This document shows positions 16,178 through 25,571 of a DNA stretch of 64,000 nt, in pieces (position 1 is the stretch's first letter; the number at the start of each line of letters is the position of its first letter). The notes beneath the pieces were generated by a model. That model saw nothing but the letters and a program-made list of their open reading frames with translations, did no database searches and was not told where the DNA came from. A program made the translations under genes and the position numbers. Source of the stretch: CAYZQH01 sp050300015 (GTDB lineage: Bacteria > Pseudomonadota > Gammaproteobacteria > Pseudomonadales > Cellvibrionaceae); NCBI GenBank assembly GCA_050300015.1, contig JBNKWZ010000005.1:124001-188000 (forward strand), written 5' to 3'.

Positions 16178-17092
16178 TTGGGAATTGATCGCACCGCCGT
16201 TGATGAGTTGATATCCATCCGCGATTGGATACGCTTTGGCGCCTCGCAGTTTGAGCATGCAGGTCTCTTTTTTGGGCACGGTACGGATAACGCCTGGGAC
16301 GAGGCGGCTACTGTGGTGTTGTGGGTGATTAAAACCCCCTGGGAAAAGCTGCCTCATGTGTTAGAGGCGCGCCTTGTTCGCTCTGAGCGCGAGCGTGTAT
16401 TGGCCATTATTGAAGCGCGTATTGATACCCGCAAACCGCTGGCTTACCTCACAGGCGAGGCGCACTTTGCAGGGTTAACTTTTTGGGTTAACGAGCATGT
16501 GTTGGTGCCGCGTTCACCGCTTGCCGAGCTTATTGCTCAGGGCTTCACCCCTTGGCTGACAGAAACACCCACGACCGTGCTGGATCTGTGCACTGGCAGC
16601 GGGTGCATTGGCGTTGCGTGCGCCTATGCATTTGAAACGTGCGAAATCACCTTGAGTGATATCTCGCCAGAGGCCATTTTAGTCGCCAAACACAATATCG
16701 AACGCCATGGTTTGCAAGCACGTGTTAGTGCAGTGGAATCGGATCTGTTTGACCATATTGATGGTAGCTTTGATCTGATTGTGAGCAACCCCCCGTATGT
16801 GGATGCTACTGACATGGCGGCGCTTCCAACCGAGTACTTGGCTGAACCGTCATTGGCTTTGGCCTCCGGTGACGATGGTTTGGATTTTACCCGACGGTTG
16901 TTGAAACAAGCGCAACACCACTTAAACGCACGCGGGCTATTGGTGGTGGAAGTGGGCAACAGTTGGCCTGCGTTGGAAGAGGCCTTCCCCGATGTGCCTT
17001 TTACCTGGTTGGAATTTGAGCGTGGAGGACACGGTGTGTTTACTCTAACGCGCGAAGAGTTGGAACACTATCAAGCAGCATTTGAGTCTTAA
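16178..17092 (+). CDS. prmB: 50S ribosomal protein L3 glutamine methyltransferase
   Basis: PrmB N5-methylates a glutamine of ribosomal protein L3. The 304 residues have the N-terminal helical domain with PLAYLTGEAHFAGLTFWVNE and VLVPRSPLAELI. The SAM-binding motif I is LDLCTGSGCIGVACA, and the substrate-glutamine motif is NPPY at 204-207. The PrmB-specific VPRSP (instead of the release-factor enzyme's PRPDTE) separates it from PrmC. The start is TTG 16178, supported by AAGAGG eight bases before. prmB directly before aroC is a common gammaproteobacterial arrangement. Confidence 0.93.
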   Translation: MGIDRTAVDELISIRDWIRFGASQFEHAGLFFGHGTDNAWDEAATVVLWVIKTPWEKLPHVLEARLVRSERERVLAIIEARIDTRKPLAYLTGEAHFAGLTFWVNEHVLVPRSPLAELIAQGFTPWLTETPTTVLDLCTGSGCIGVACAYAFETCEITLSDISPEAILVAKHNIERHGLQARVSAVESDLFDHIDGSFDLIVSNPPYVDATDMAALPTEYLAEPSLALASGDDGLDFTRRLLKQAQHHLNARGLLVVEVGNSWPALEEAFPDVPFTWLEFERGGHGVFTLTREELEHYQAAFES

Positions 17093-17096
17093 AATT

Positions 17097-18194
17097 ATGT
17101 CTGGAAATACCTTTGGAAAACTGTTCACCGTGACCACCTGTGGTGAAAGCCACGGCCCGGCGCTGGCTTGTATTGTAGACGGTTGCCCTCCTGGGATTCA
17201 CATTGATGAGGCCCAAATTCAAGCAGAGCTTGACCGGCGCAAACCGGGTCAGTCGCGCTATACCACGCAGCGCAAAGAGTCCGATCAAATTCGGATTTTG
17301 TCTGGTGTGTTTGAAGGCAAGACGACTGGAACGCCCATTGGACTGTTGATCGAAAATACTGATCAGCGTTCAAAAGACTACGACACCATCAAACGCCAAT
17401 TTCGCCCAGCGCATGCCGATTACACTTACATGCAAAAATATGGGGCTAGGGATTATCGCGGAGGAGGCCGCTCTTCTGCGCGGGAAACCGCAATGCGTGT
17501 AGCTGCAGGGGCCATAGCCAAGCAAACACTCAGAGCGTTGTTCGGAATTGAAGTCAACGGTTATTTGTCGCAATTGGGCCCGATAAAAGTCGACCAAGTG
17601 GATTGGGCCGAGGTGCACAACAACCCATTTTTTTGCCCCGATGTCAGCAAGGTATCCGAAATGGAAACCTACATGCAGGCACTTAGCAAGGAAGGCAACT
17701 CCGTGGGCGCCAAAATTACCGTGGTGGCCACCAATATGTTACCCGGCCTAGGGGAGCCAGTTTTTGATCGACTGGATGCCGATATTGCCCACGCCATGAT
17801 GAGTATCAATGCGGTCAAAGGTGTAGAAATAGGTGCAGGCTTCGATTGCGTGGTTCAAAAAGGCACGGAACACCGAGATGAAATATCGCCTCAAGGTTTC
17901 TTGTCGAATCATGCCGGGGGTATTCTAGGCGGCATCTCAACTGGGCAAGATGTGGTTGTGAATATTGCGTTGAAACCCACCTCAAGTTTGCGCATTCCGG
18001 GTAAAAGCGTAGATGTTGATGGCAACCCTGTTGAAGTGGTGACCACTGGGCGCCATGATCCGTGCGTGGGTATCCGAGCAACCCCCATTGCAGAGTGCAT
18101 GCTCGCCATTGTGTTGCTTGACCACATGTTGCGGCATCGTGGTCAAAATGCCGATGCCAGTATTAGCGTTCCCATTATTCCCGCAACACCTTAA
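17097..18194 (+). CDS. aroC: Chorismate synthase
   Basis: AroC forms chorismate from EPSP in the last step of the shikimate pathway and needs reduced FMN. The start is ATG 17097 (MSGNTFGKLFTVTTCGESHG), four bases after prmB; the frame also runs back to a TTG at 17082 inside prmB, which is not needed. Family signatures are GESHGPALACIVDGCPPG, DYTYMQKYGARDYRGGGRSS, and the C-terminal GRHDPCVGIRATPIAE. The 365 residues are the expected length. There is no obvious ribosome binding site, so translation is likely coupled to prmB. Confidence 0.97.
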   Translation: MSGNTFGKLFTVTTCGESHGPALACIVDGCPPGIHIDEAQIQAELDRRKPGQSRYTTQRKESDQIRILSGVFEGKTTGTPIGLLIENTDQRSKDYDTIKRQFRPAHADYTYMQKYGARDYRGGGRSSARETAMRVAAGAIAKQTLRALFGIEVNGYLSQLGPIKVDQVDWAEVHNNPFFCPDVSKVSEMETYMQALSKEGNSVGAKITVVATNMLPGLGEPVFDRLDADIAHAMMSINAVKGVEIGAGFDCVVQKGTEHRDEISPQGFLSNHAGGILGGISTGQDVVVNIALKPTSSLRIPGKSVDVDGNPVEVVTTGRHDPCVGIRATPIAECMLAIVLLDHMLRHRGQNADASISVPIIPATP

Positions 18195-18200
18195 TAGCAT

Positions 18201-19370
18201 ATGCCTTCCCATCAGGCGCCATACTGGCGCCTATCCGCGTTGTACTTTTTTTATTTTGCCTCCGTCGGTGTTGTTCTTCCCTATTGGGCGCTCTATCTCG
18301 CCGAGTTGGGTTTTAATGCCGCGCAGATTGGCGTCATTGTGTCCGTTCCCATGGTTACCAAAGTGTTGGCGCCCAATATCTGGGGTTGGTTAGCCGATAA
18401 AACGGGCCACTATTTGTTGATTATTCGTCTTGGGGCACTGGCGGCGCTGATCGGTTTTGTCGGGGTTTTATTTCGCACAGACTATTGGGGATTATTGGTG
18501 TCAGCCGCGGTATTCACTTTTTTTTGGAATGCCATATTGCCGCAGTTTGAAGTGATCACCTTAGATGCCCTGGGTGAAGCCGTCCACCAGTACTCCAGAA
18601 TACGATTGTGGGGGTCGATTGGGTTTATTTTCGCTGTGGTTTTCATGGGATGGTTTTTCGATCGTTTTAGCGTTGTATTACTGCCTTGGGTGTTGCTGTG
18701 TATGCTCGCCATTATTGCTGTAGTGACTTGGGTATTGCCGGCGCTAGCACCGCACAAGCACGAACCTTCCCCTAGGCAATTTTTAACCAAGCTTTTCACT
18801 CGGCCGGTATTGGCTTTTTTAGTGGCTTCGATGTTGTTGCAAACCAGCCACGGTGTTTTTTACGGCTTTTACAGCTATCACTTATTGGAGTTTGGCTATA
18901 CAAAAACCCAAATTGGGTTGTTGTGGGCCATTGGTGTTGTTGCTGAGGTCATATTGTTTATTAAGGTGCCACTGCTATTTGCGCGCTTTAACTTGTGGCT
19001 TTGTTATTTGGTGGGGTTTATTGCAGCGGTCATACGGTGGTGGGTTGTGGCAACGTTGGCCGATGTTGGTGCGATTATGGTCGCGGCACAATTACTTCAT
19101 GGGCTTACTTTTGGGATCACTCATGCGGTGGCAATTGAAATTGTGCGGCAACAGTTTGGGCAAACGGATCGTGGTAAAGCACAAGCATTGTATTCTGCCT
19201 TGTGTTTTGGCGGTGGTGGTGCCATTGGCGCGTTTTCTAGTGGGTTTATCTGGCAGTGGGGTGGTGGTGCCAGCTTTGGTTTTGCTGCATTTATCGCCCT
19301 GTTAGGTTGCGCCTGCGTTTATTGGGGTATGAGAACCTTTAGGCGCACGCAAAATAATCGCAATGTCTAA
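18201..19370 (+). CDS. MFS transporter, HcaT/PPP family
   Basis: A 389-residue protein with 12 predicted membrane helices. The opening YWRLSALYFFYFASVGVVLP and YWALYLAELGFNAAQIGV are characteristic of the MFS group that contains the 3-phenylpropionate permease HcaT, and the loop GWLADKTGH is the MFS motif between helices 2 and 3. It lies six bases after aroC and is probably co-transcribed with it. Substrate unknown: most members of this group in marine bacteria have not been tested. Confidence 0.85.
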   Translation: MPSHQAPYWRLSALYFFYFASVGVVLPYWALYLAELGFNAAQIGVIVSVPMVTKVLAPNIWGWLADKTGHYLLIIRLGALAALIGFVGVLFRTDYWGLLVSAAVFTFFWNAILPQFEVITLDALGEAVHQYSRIRLWGSIGFIFAVVFMGWFFDRFSVVLLPWVLLCMLAIIAVVTWVLPALAPHKHEPSPRQFLTKLFTRPVLAFLVASMLLQTSHGVFYGFYSYHLLEFGYTKTQIGLLWAIGVVAEVILFIKVPLLFARFNLWLCYLVGFIAAVIRWWVVATLADVGAIMVAAQLLHGLTFGITHAVAIEIVRQQFGQTDRGKAQALYSALCFGGGGAIGAFSSGFIWQWGGGASFGFAAFIALLGCACVYWGMRTFRRTQNNRNV

Positions 19371-19475
19371 ATAATATTCTGAATGAGAGGCGCTTCTCAG
19401 TTTAATACAAAGTAAGGGTGTAAGTTGATTTCAGAGTTCGGGTGTTCTAAATAGATCAATACGACGGGAGAACCC

Positions 19476-20492
19476 ATGAGCAATTGGCTGAGAATGACAC
19501 TTTGGCTGCGAAGTACTTTTTGGCTAAAACGTACCTTTATTTTTCTAAGCATAGGTTGTTGTGCAGTATCAGCAGTAGCGGAAGAGCACCTGTGCCCCGC
19601 GGTGGATTGCGATTGTGAAGCCATACAAGACCTGAAATGGCAAAGCGTGTGTCGGGACCACGAACGAGCGATTAAACAAGAGTGTGCCGCCCACAATAAC
19701 GAACCCCAAAATTATTGCCGCATGCATGGGCCTTTGGCGAAACCTGTGGCGATTAGTGTGTTAAACGAAGATCTGCCACAGATTGTGAAAGGCGCGTCAA
19801 AGGCATCGGTCGAATCAAAAGTAGAGCATATGCAAACGTCTCAGTGGTCCGTCGAGCAGGATTTGACGGTGCTTGAACAATACCAAGCAAAAGCTGAATA
19901 TATTAATGTGTATCAAACTTCTAAAGTGCTGGCTGTCAACTCAGAGCGCTTGTTTCATTTACAGCGCGCGGTGGTGAGTGGTTTAGAGGAGCTTGGAGAG
20001 CTAGAGCTCAAAGAAGGATACGCAACGGCAGCGTTTGACGAGTGGCAAAGCGTCGCCAAGCGTTCGCAAGTTGTTGCGGAGGCCATATTGGTGGAGGCCA
20101 GCCAAGTGGAGAATAGTGTTGAATCCACCAAACTCCGAAAAATTGGTCAACACCTAACGCGTTTGTCAGCCACATTGCTGGAATACAGTGGTCATGTGCT
20201 GGCCGAAGCGCAGATGCCTACTATGGCGGCCACGGCTTGGCAAAGTGCGGCTTCGGTATCAGAGCAATTGGTTACACGTGCCGTTTCTGCCAACGACCCA
20301 GAAAAGTTTATTAATTATTATCGTGAGCAGGCATCCGCGCGATGGCATCGGGCCACCTATTACTGGTTGACTGGTGCAAAACGGGAAGAAGGGCAGTTAA
20401 GTTATCAGAATGCGGGACAAGTTTTGATGAATACATCAGCCCCTGCAGTCGCGGGTGCGGATACTGACGTTGTGAGCCCGGGTGCGCAATAG
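19476..20492 (+). CDS. Secreted Cys-rich helical protein, unknown
   Basis: I do not recognise this 338-residue protein. It has a signal peptide (hydrophobic part about residues 24-40, cleavage near AVA). A compact N-terminal module of the mature chain carries six cysteines in about 45 residues (CPAVDCDC, SVC, QEC, NYC), spaced like a small disulfide-bonded or metal-binding domain. The rest (about 110-310) is continuous helix, with repeats of roughly 40 residues such as ATAAFDEWQSVAKRSQVV and MAATAWQSAASVSEQLV, resembling TPR-like pairs. It is probably periplasmic. It stands alone, about 100 bases after the MFS gene. Confidence 0.65.
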   Translation: MSNWLRMTLWLRSTFWLKRTFIFLSIGCCAVSAVAEEHLCPAVDCDCEAIQDLKWQSVCRDHERAIKQECAAHNNEPQNYCRMHGPLAKPVAISVLNEDLPQIVKGASKASVESKVEHMQTSQWSVEQDLTVLEQYQAKAEYINVYQTSKVLAVNSERLFHLQRAVVSGLEELGELELKEGYATAAFDEWQSVAKRSQVVAEAILVEASQVENSVESTKLRKIGQHLTRLSATLLEYSGHVLAEAQMPTMAATAWQSAASVSEQLVTRAVSANDPEKFINYYREQASARWHRATYYWLTGAKREEGQLSYQNAGQVLMNTSAPAVAGADTDVVSPGAQ

Positions 20493-20532
20493 TGTTGAAG
20501 GGTGCCTCTTCAGTGCTGTTTGCCAAGTGCAC

Positions 20533-21282
20533 TCAAAAGCGCACAAAAACTGCGAGGTACAAGCCCGATACCGAGGCATCCACGTACAGATCATCGAATT
20601 CAGCCACATCCAGTGACATCTCTCGATACCCAAGGTTTAGCCCAAACGCAAGCCCAGGGGTCTCAAACAGGTAGCCCATTTTGGCCTCATAGTCGTGAAA
20701 GCCATCACCGCGATATCGAATAACATTTGCTGTGCCCGCCACGTAAAACCCCGTTTCGGGTAGATTGAATTGTGCACTGGCGTAAAGCATGGGTAATGAG
20801 CCCTTCAAGGGGGAAGTGGTGACCGGCGTCACTTCACTTTGCGCTTCCACGTAGCCACCAAATAACCGAGCGGTTACGCCTAAGTCCGCCTCTAACCAGT
20901 TGTCTAAAATTTCGTAGTAGAAGGTTGCGTCAGTATGAGAGAGGACCAACTCACTGAGAGTGCGGACATCCGCGTTAAATACGGTATCTCCCAGAGCAAA
21001 GGACTGACTAATCACGGCATCGGCAGCGGTGGATATGTCTGTATGAAGTATTTTAAAGTTTGGTAGTACTGGAACTGGATGTTCAACCACCGCCCAGAAT
21101 AAGTTATAACCGTTTTTATCAAAGCCCAGGTCATCCAGGGTGATGGCGCTGTGTGGTTCGCCCGTCTCACCTTTCACTTCGCCTCGCCACAGGCCTGCAC
21201 CCAAATCAAGGCCAAGCCCACAGGCCGAGCTGGCATAGGGTGTTGAAAGCGCGACCAGCGCACACGTGAGGAAGCGTTTCAT
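20533..21282 (-). CDS. Outer membrane beta-barrel protein, TIGR04219 type
   Basis: A 249-residue protein with a signal peptide (MKRFLTCALVALSTPYASSA), GLGLDLGAGLWRGEVKGE as its first strand and alternating polar/hydrophobic strands throughout. It ends in VFVRF, the C-terminal aromatic needed for BAM-dependent assembly. The pattern and length match the TIGR04219 family of small outer membrane beta-barrels of unknown function, found in Gammaproteobacteria. It is transcribed alone, convergent with the Cys-rich secreted protein gene. Confidence 0.78.
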   Translation of the reverse strand: MKRFLTCALVALSTPYASSACGLGLDLGAGLWRGEVKGETGEPHSAITLDDLGFDKNGYNLFWAVVEHPVPVLPNFKILHTDISTAADAVISQSFALGDTVFNADVRTLSELVLSHTDATFYYEILDNWLEADLGVTARLFGGYVEAQSEVTPVTTSPLKGSLPMLYASAQFNLPETGFYVAGTANVIRYRGDGFHDYEAKMGYLFETPGLAFGLNLGYREMSLDVAEFDDLYVDASVSGLYLAVFVRF

Positions 21283-21352
21283 GGCGAGCCTCTAGTCGGG
21301 AGTGTCAATGAGGGTTTTTCGTTGTATAGCAGAAAAACACACTACCGCGGCG

Positions 21353-22234
21353 CTACTGTTCCAAATGTGTGAACGCTTCGGCGTAGAGCATTTCATAAAA
21401 AGCTTGTGCGGCTTTGTTGAGGTGTCTGCGCTTGTGTTTGACAACACCTAGGCTTCGGGACAGGGTCACGCCATGGACCTGTAGTTCACGCAACTGATTA
21501 TCGAACATGGATTGGGGGAGTACGCTCCAACCGAGGCCCACTGAGACCATCATTTTGATGGTTTCCAGATAATTAGTTGTCATATTCATCAGCAAGGGCA
21601 AGCGCTCAGCGTCAAAGCAGGATTTCACCAGTCGCCCCGTATAGGTATTAAGGTCGGGTAAAATGGCGGGTTCGTGGCTGAGGTCTTTCAAACTCAAATG
21701 ATCAGCCAGCGTGGAGTTGGGGTGCGTTACAAATTGAAGTGGATCTGCCCATAGCGTTTGAAACTCTAAGGCTTCGTGCGTATTCGGTGGCAGGGTAATG
21801 ACGGCCAATTCGCAAGCGCCTTTTGTGACCCTTGAGAGCGCTACTTCTGAGTCTAAAAATTCGAATCGTAGATTGACCTCCGGGTAGCGTGCACAATACT
21901 GGCGGAGCACTGGGGGCAGTTTATGCAACCCCAGATGATGACTGGTGGCCACGCGTAACTCACCGCGGACACCACCCTCTAAGTCAGCTACAGCTTTTTT
22001 GGCTTGGGTGAGCTCCAGTAGAATGGCCTCCGCTCTGGGCAGGAGTGTTTCACCTGCCTGAGTGAGCTTGATGTTCCGGCTGACGCGGTCTATCAGTGGG
22101 GTTTTCAGCTCGGATTCGAGTGTTGCCAGCCGCTTGCTAATGGCTGGTTGCGTCAGGTAGAGCGCCTCGCCCGCGAGCGAAAACGATTTTTTACGTGCGA
22201 TGGCCACAAAGGCTTTGAGCTGCTCGATATCCAT
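21353..22234 (-). CDS. LysR-family regulator next to leuC
   Basis: A 293-residue LysR regulator: N-terminal winged helix-turn-helix (MDIEQLKAFVAIARKKSFSL, ALYLTQPAISKRLATLE) and a C-terminal co-inducer-binding domain from about residue 90 (GELRVATSHHLGLHKLP). It is divergent from leuCD-leuB-asd with about 100 bases between the starts, the usual arrangement for a LysR protein that controls its neighbour. A leucine-biosynthesis intermediate is the likely ligand by analogy; this is inference. An AAAAGGA ribosome binding site overlaps a small palindrome just upstream. Confidence 0.88.
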   Translation of the reverse strand: MDIEQLKAFVAIARKKSFSLAGEALYLTQPAISKRLATLESELKTPLIDRVSRNIKLTQAGETLLPRAEAILLELTQAKKAVADLEGGVRGELRVATSHHLGLHKLPPVLRQYCARYPEVNLRFEFLDSEVALSRVTKGACELAVITLPPNTHEALEFQTLWADPLQFVTHPNSTLADHLSLKDLSHEPAILPDLNTYTGRLVKSCFDAERLPLLMNMTTNYLETIKMMVSVGLGWSVLPQSMFDNQLRELQVHGVTLSRSLGVVKHKRRHLNKAAQAFYEMLYAEAFTHLEQ

Positions 22235-22237
22235 TGT

Positions 22238-22252
22238 ATTCCTTTTGGGAAT
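22238..22252. promoter_or_regulatory. Possible LysR autoregulatory operator
   Basis: ATTCC-N5-GGAAT, a perfect interrupted palindrome in the LysR/leuC intergenic region, four bases from the LysR start and over its ribosome binding site. AT-rich sequence with further partial dyads continues to about 22300. The assignment rests on position only. Confidence 0.35.
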
Positions 22253-22337
22253 TTAAAATATAAAAATAATGAATTTGAGTAATGTTAACCTAGGGATTAT
22301 CATTTGGCCAACTTGAACCCAAGTCCAGGAGAGCTAT

Positions 22338-23771
22338 ATGGCGGGTAAAACTTTGTATGACAAATTATGGGATGATCATGTGGTCAAACAGCGGGACGAC
22401 GGTTCGGCGCTGATTTATATAGACCGTCATATCGTGCATGAGGTGACGTCACCGCAGGCTTTCGAAGGTTTGCGTTTGGCAGGGAGAAAACCCTGGCGCA
22501 TAGATACTATTGTTGCCACGCCCGATCACAATGTGCCCACAACGCAAAAAGAGCGTGCCCACGGAGTTGAGGGTATAGACGACCCGGTTTCCAAGATCCA
22601 AGTGAAGACCCTCGACGATAATTGTGATGAATTGGGTATTTTGGAATTTAAGATCAATGATCTTAGGCAGGGGATTGTCCATGTTATTGGTCCTGAAACC
22701 GGTGCGTGTTTGCCCGGAATGACCATTGTCTGTGGTGACAGTCACACCTCCACCAACGGCGCGCTCGGAGCCTTGTCTATTGGCATTGGCACCAGTGAAG
22801 TGGAGCATGTATTGGCAACCCAATGTTTGGTGGCCAAAAAAATGAAGAATATGTTGGTGCGCGTGGATGGAAAGTTGCGCCAGGGGGTCACGCCCAAAGA
22901 TGTGGTGTTAGCGATTATTGGCAAAATTGGGACCGCAGGTGGCACTGGGTTTGCCATTGAATTTGGTGGGCAGGTTTTTCGTGATATGTCTATGGAGGGG
23001 CGGTTAACCGTTTGCAACATGGCGATAGAGGCCGGCGCTCGTGCTGGCATGGTTGCGGTAGACGATACCACTTTAGATTATGTGAAGGGCAAGGCCTTTG
23101 CGCCAACAGATGCGCAGTGGGAAGCGGCAGAGGCCTACTGGCAAACACTACACAGTGATGACGATGCAGTGTTTGATCAAGTCGTGGTTATCAACGGCGA
23201 AGACATTGATCCACAAGTGACGTGGGGTACATCGCCAGAGATGGTCCTACCCGTTACGGCAAAGGTACCTAACCCTGCACAAGCATCGGACCCGGTTAAA
23301 AAGAGTGGAATCGAGCGTGCACTCGAATATATGGGGTTACAACCAGATCAACCTATCGAGAGTATTTATGTGGACAAGGTCTTTATCGGATCTTGTACCA
23401 ACTCACGGATAGAAGACATGCGCGAGGCCGCTCGTGTCGTAAAAGGTCACAAAAAAGCCAGTAGTGTTAAGTTGGCAATGGTTGTGCCAGGCTCAGGTGC
23501 AGTGAAGGCCCAAGCGGAAGCTGAGGGGCTCCACACGATCTTTATTGACGCGGGTTTTGAGTGGCGCGAGCCAGGTTGCTCTATGTGTTTGGCGATGAAT
23601 GCAGATCGATTAGAGCCGGGTGAGCGATGTGCATCTACCTCTAATCGTAATTTTGAAGGGCGTCAGGGGTATGGTGGGAGAACGCATTTGGTGAGTCCTG
23701 CCATGGCTGCGGCGGCCGGTATTGCAGGGCACTTTGTGCATTTGGACGCGTTGGAGGCAGAGGCAAAATGA
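22338..23771 (+). CDS. leuC: 3-isopropylmalate dehydratase large subunit
   Basis: LeuC, with LeuD, isomerises 2- to 3-isopropylmalate in leucine synthesis. It is an aconitase-family protein whose 4Fe-4S cluster is held by Cys353 (GSCTNSR), Cys414 and Cys417 (PGCSMC). Further signatures are VCGDSHTSTNGALGALSIGI and RNFEGRQGYGGRTHLVSPAMAAAA. At 477 residues it is full length. The ATG follows AGGAGAG. It overlaps leuD by four bases. leuA is not in the window. Confidence 0.97.
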   Translation: MAGKTLYDKLWDDHVVKQRDDGSALIYIDRHIVHEVTSPQAFEGLRLAGRKPWRIDTIVATPDHNVPTTQKERAHGVEGIDDPVSKIQVKTLDDNCDELGILEFKINDLRQGIVHVIGPETGACLPGMTIVCGDSHTSTNGALGALSIGIGTSEVEHVLATQCLVAKKMKNMLVRVDGKLRQGVTPKDVVLAIIGKIGTAGGTGFAIEFGGQVFRDMSMEGRLTVCNMAIEAGARAGMVAVDDTTLDYVKGKAFAPTDAQWEAAEAYWQTLHSDDDAVFDQVVVINGEDIDPQVTWGTSPEMVLPVTAKVPNPAQASDPVKKSGIERALEYMGLQPDQPIESIYVDKVFIGSCTNSRIEDMREAARVVKGHKKASSVKLAMVVPGSGAVKAQAEAEGLHTIFIDAGFEWREPGCSMCLAMNADRLEPGERCASTSNRNFEGRQGYGGRTHLVSPAMAAAAGIAGHFVHLDALEAEAK

Positions 23772-24418
23772 AAAGTTTTACAACACTCACCGGTATCGCA
23801 GCCCCCATGGATAGAGCCAATGTAGATACCGACTTAATTATTCCAAAGCAATTTTTAAAATCCATTCATCGTACAGGCTTTGGGCCAAATTTATTTGATG
23901 AGTTACGATATTTGGACAAAGGTGAACCGGGTAAGGACAACCTTCAACGACCTTTGAACCCAGAGTTTCCATTGAATTTTCCGCGCTATCACGGCGCGTC
24001 GATTCTGTTGGCAAGGGAAAACTTTGGTTGTGGTTCCAGTCGCGAACATGCGCCGTGGGCGTTAGATGAATATGGCTTTCGGTGTGTGATCGCGCCTTCG
24101 TTTGCAGATATTTTTTACAACAATTGCTTTAAAAATGGTTTGTTGCCTGTGGTTTTAACCGACTCGGAGGTGAATCATTTATTCGAGAACTTATATCAAC
24201 AAGAAGGGTTTAGCCTTACCGTAGATTTGGCGACTCAACAGGTTAAAACACCTGCTGGGGATACGTTTCATTTTGAAGTGGATGCCTTTCGAAAACATTG
24301 TTTGTTGAATGGCTTTGATGACATTAGCTTGACTTTACAAGATGCCAGTGACATCAGAGACTACGAAGTAAAACGCCAACAATCGGCCCCTTGGTTGTTT
24401 GGTGCGACGGAGAGATAA
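23768..24418 (+). CDS. leuD: 3-isopropylmalate dehydratase small subunit
   Basis: This is the small (swivel-domain) subunit that completes the LeuCD active site. The 216 residues contain the family markers MDRANVDTDLIIPKQFLK, FGCGSSREHAPWAL and PSFADIFYNNCFKNGLLPV. The start overlaps leuC by ATGA. leuB follows after three bases, so leuC-leuD-leuB are one translationally linked unit. Confidence 0.97.
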   Translation: MKSFTTLTGIAAPMDRANVDTDLIIPKQFLKSIHRTGFGPNLFDELRYLDKGEPGKDNLQRPLNPEFPLNFPRYHGASILLARENFGCGSSREHAPWALDEYGFRCVIAPSFADIFYNNCFKNGLLPVVLTDSEVNHLFENLYQQEGFSLTVDLATQQVKTPAGDTFHFEVDAFRKHCLLNGFDDISLTLQDASDIRDYEVKRQQSAPWLFGATER

Positions 24419-24421
24419 CTT

Positions 24422-25504
24422 GTGAGCAAAATTATACTATTACCTGGCGATGGTATTGGCCCAGAAATAATGCGGGAAGCCGTAAAGGTTTTAAATACGG
24501 TGAATACGCAATTTAACTTAGGGCTTGAGTACGAAGCTGACCTGATTGGTGGTGCCGCCATCGACGCCTATGGCGAACCTTTTGCCGACAGCACACTTGA
24601 AAAATGCAAAGCTGCCGATGCCATTTTAATGGGGTCTGTGGGTGGTCCAAAATGGGATAACCTGCCAGCCCATTTACGCCCAGAAAAAGGCTTGTTGAAA
24701 ATACGCTACGCGTTGGGTTTATATGCCAATTTGCGACCAGCTATTTTGTATCCACAATTGGCAGAGGCTTCCACGTTAAAGTCTGAAGTGGTCGCCGGTC
24801 TGGATATTCTAATTGTGCGAGAGCTTACCGGCGGCATTTATTTCGGTGAGCCGCGCGGTGTTCGTACCCTGGAAGATGGTCAACGCCAGGGTTTTAACAC
24901 CTATGTATACAGCGAAAGTGAAATCGAACGTATCGGTAAAACTGCGTTCGAAATGGCGCGTAAACGCAACAAAAAAGTTTGCTCTGTGGATAAGGCCAAC
25001 GTTTTAGAGGCCACTGTTCTCTGGCGCGAGGTTATGACAAAACTGCACGAGCACTACCCCGATGTGGAGCTGTCGCACCTATACGTGGACAATGCTGCTA
25101 TGCAATTGGTCCGAGCACCAAAACAATTTGACGTGATTGTGACCGGCAATATGTTTGGTGACATTTTATCTGATACCGCAGCCATGCTCACCGGCTCGAT
25201 TGGTATGTTACCCTCCGCTTCGATAAACCAACATCAGCTGGGCTTATATGAACCGGTGCACGGCAGTGCACCGGATATTGCAGGTCAAGGTATCGCGAAC
25301 CCCTTGGCCACAATTTTGTCTGCCTCCATGATGCTGCGCTATTCGCTGGGGTATGCAGACGCAGCCAATGCCATTGAGCACGCGGTGGGGCGTGTGTTGG
25401 ATTCTGGCTTGCGGTCTGCGGATATTTTCAGCGAGGGGTGCCAGAAAGTTGGTACCGTTGAGATGGGTGACGCGGTGGTCGAAGCTTTATTGGCTGGTTG
25501 CTAA
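24422..25504 (+). CDS. leuB: 3-isopropylmalate dehydrogenase
   Basis: LeuB oxidises and decarboxylates 3-isopropylmalate to 2-oxoisocaproate using NAD+. The 360 residues show the beta-decarboxylating dehydrogenase signatures LLPGDGIGPEI, the arginines in YANLRPAILYP and VRELTGGIYFG, and NMFGDILSDTAAMLTGSIGM for Mg2+ and substrate binding. The start is GTG at 24422, just after the leuD stop. It is the third gene of the leu operon; asd follows after about 70 bases. Confidence 0.97.
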   Translation: MSKIILLPGDGIGPEIMREAVKVLNTVNTQFNLGLEYEADLIGGAAIDAYGEPFADSTLEKCKAADAILMGSVGGPKWDNLPAHLRPEKGLLKIRYALGLYANLRPAILYPQLAEASTLKSEVVAGLDILIVRELTGGIYFGEPRGVRTLEDGQRQGFNTYVYSESEIERIGKTAFEMARKRNKKVCSVDKANVLEATVLWREVMTKLHEHYPDVELSHLYVDNAAMQLVRAPKQFDVIVTGNMFGDILSDTAAMLTGSIGMLPSASINQHQLGLYEPVHGSAPDIAGQGIANPLATILSASMMLRYSLGYADAANAIEHAVGRVLDSGLRSADIFSEGCQKVGTVEMGDAVVEALLAGC

Positions 25505-25571
25505 TGCAGAAGACAGCTTTAGCGAATGATCGCTAAACGTCTCGGCTAAACAAAGATTGAGGTGAAATAAA

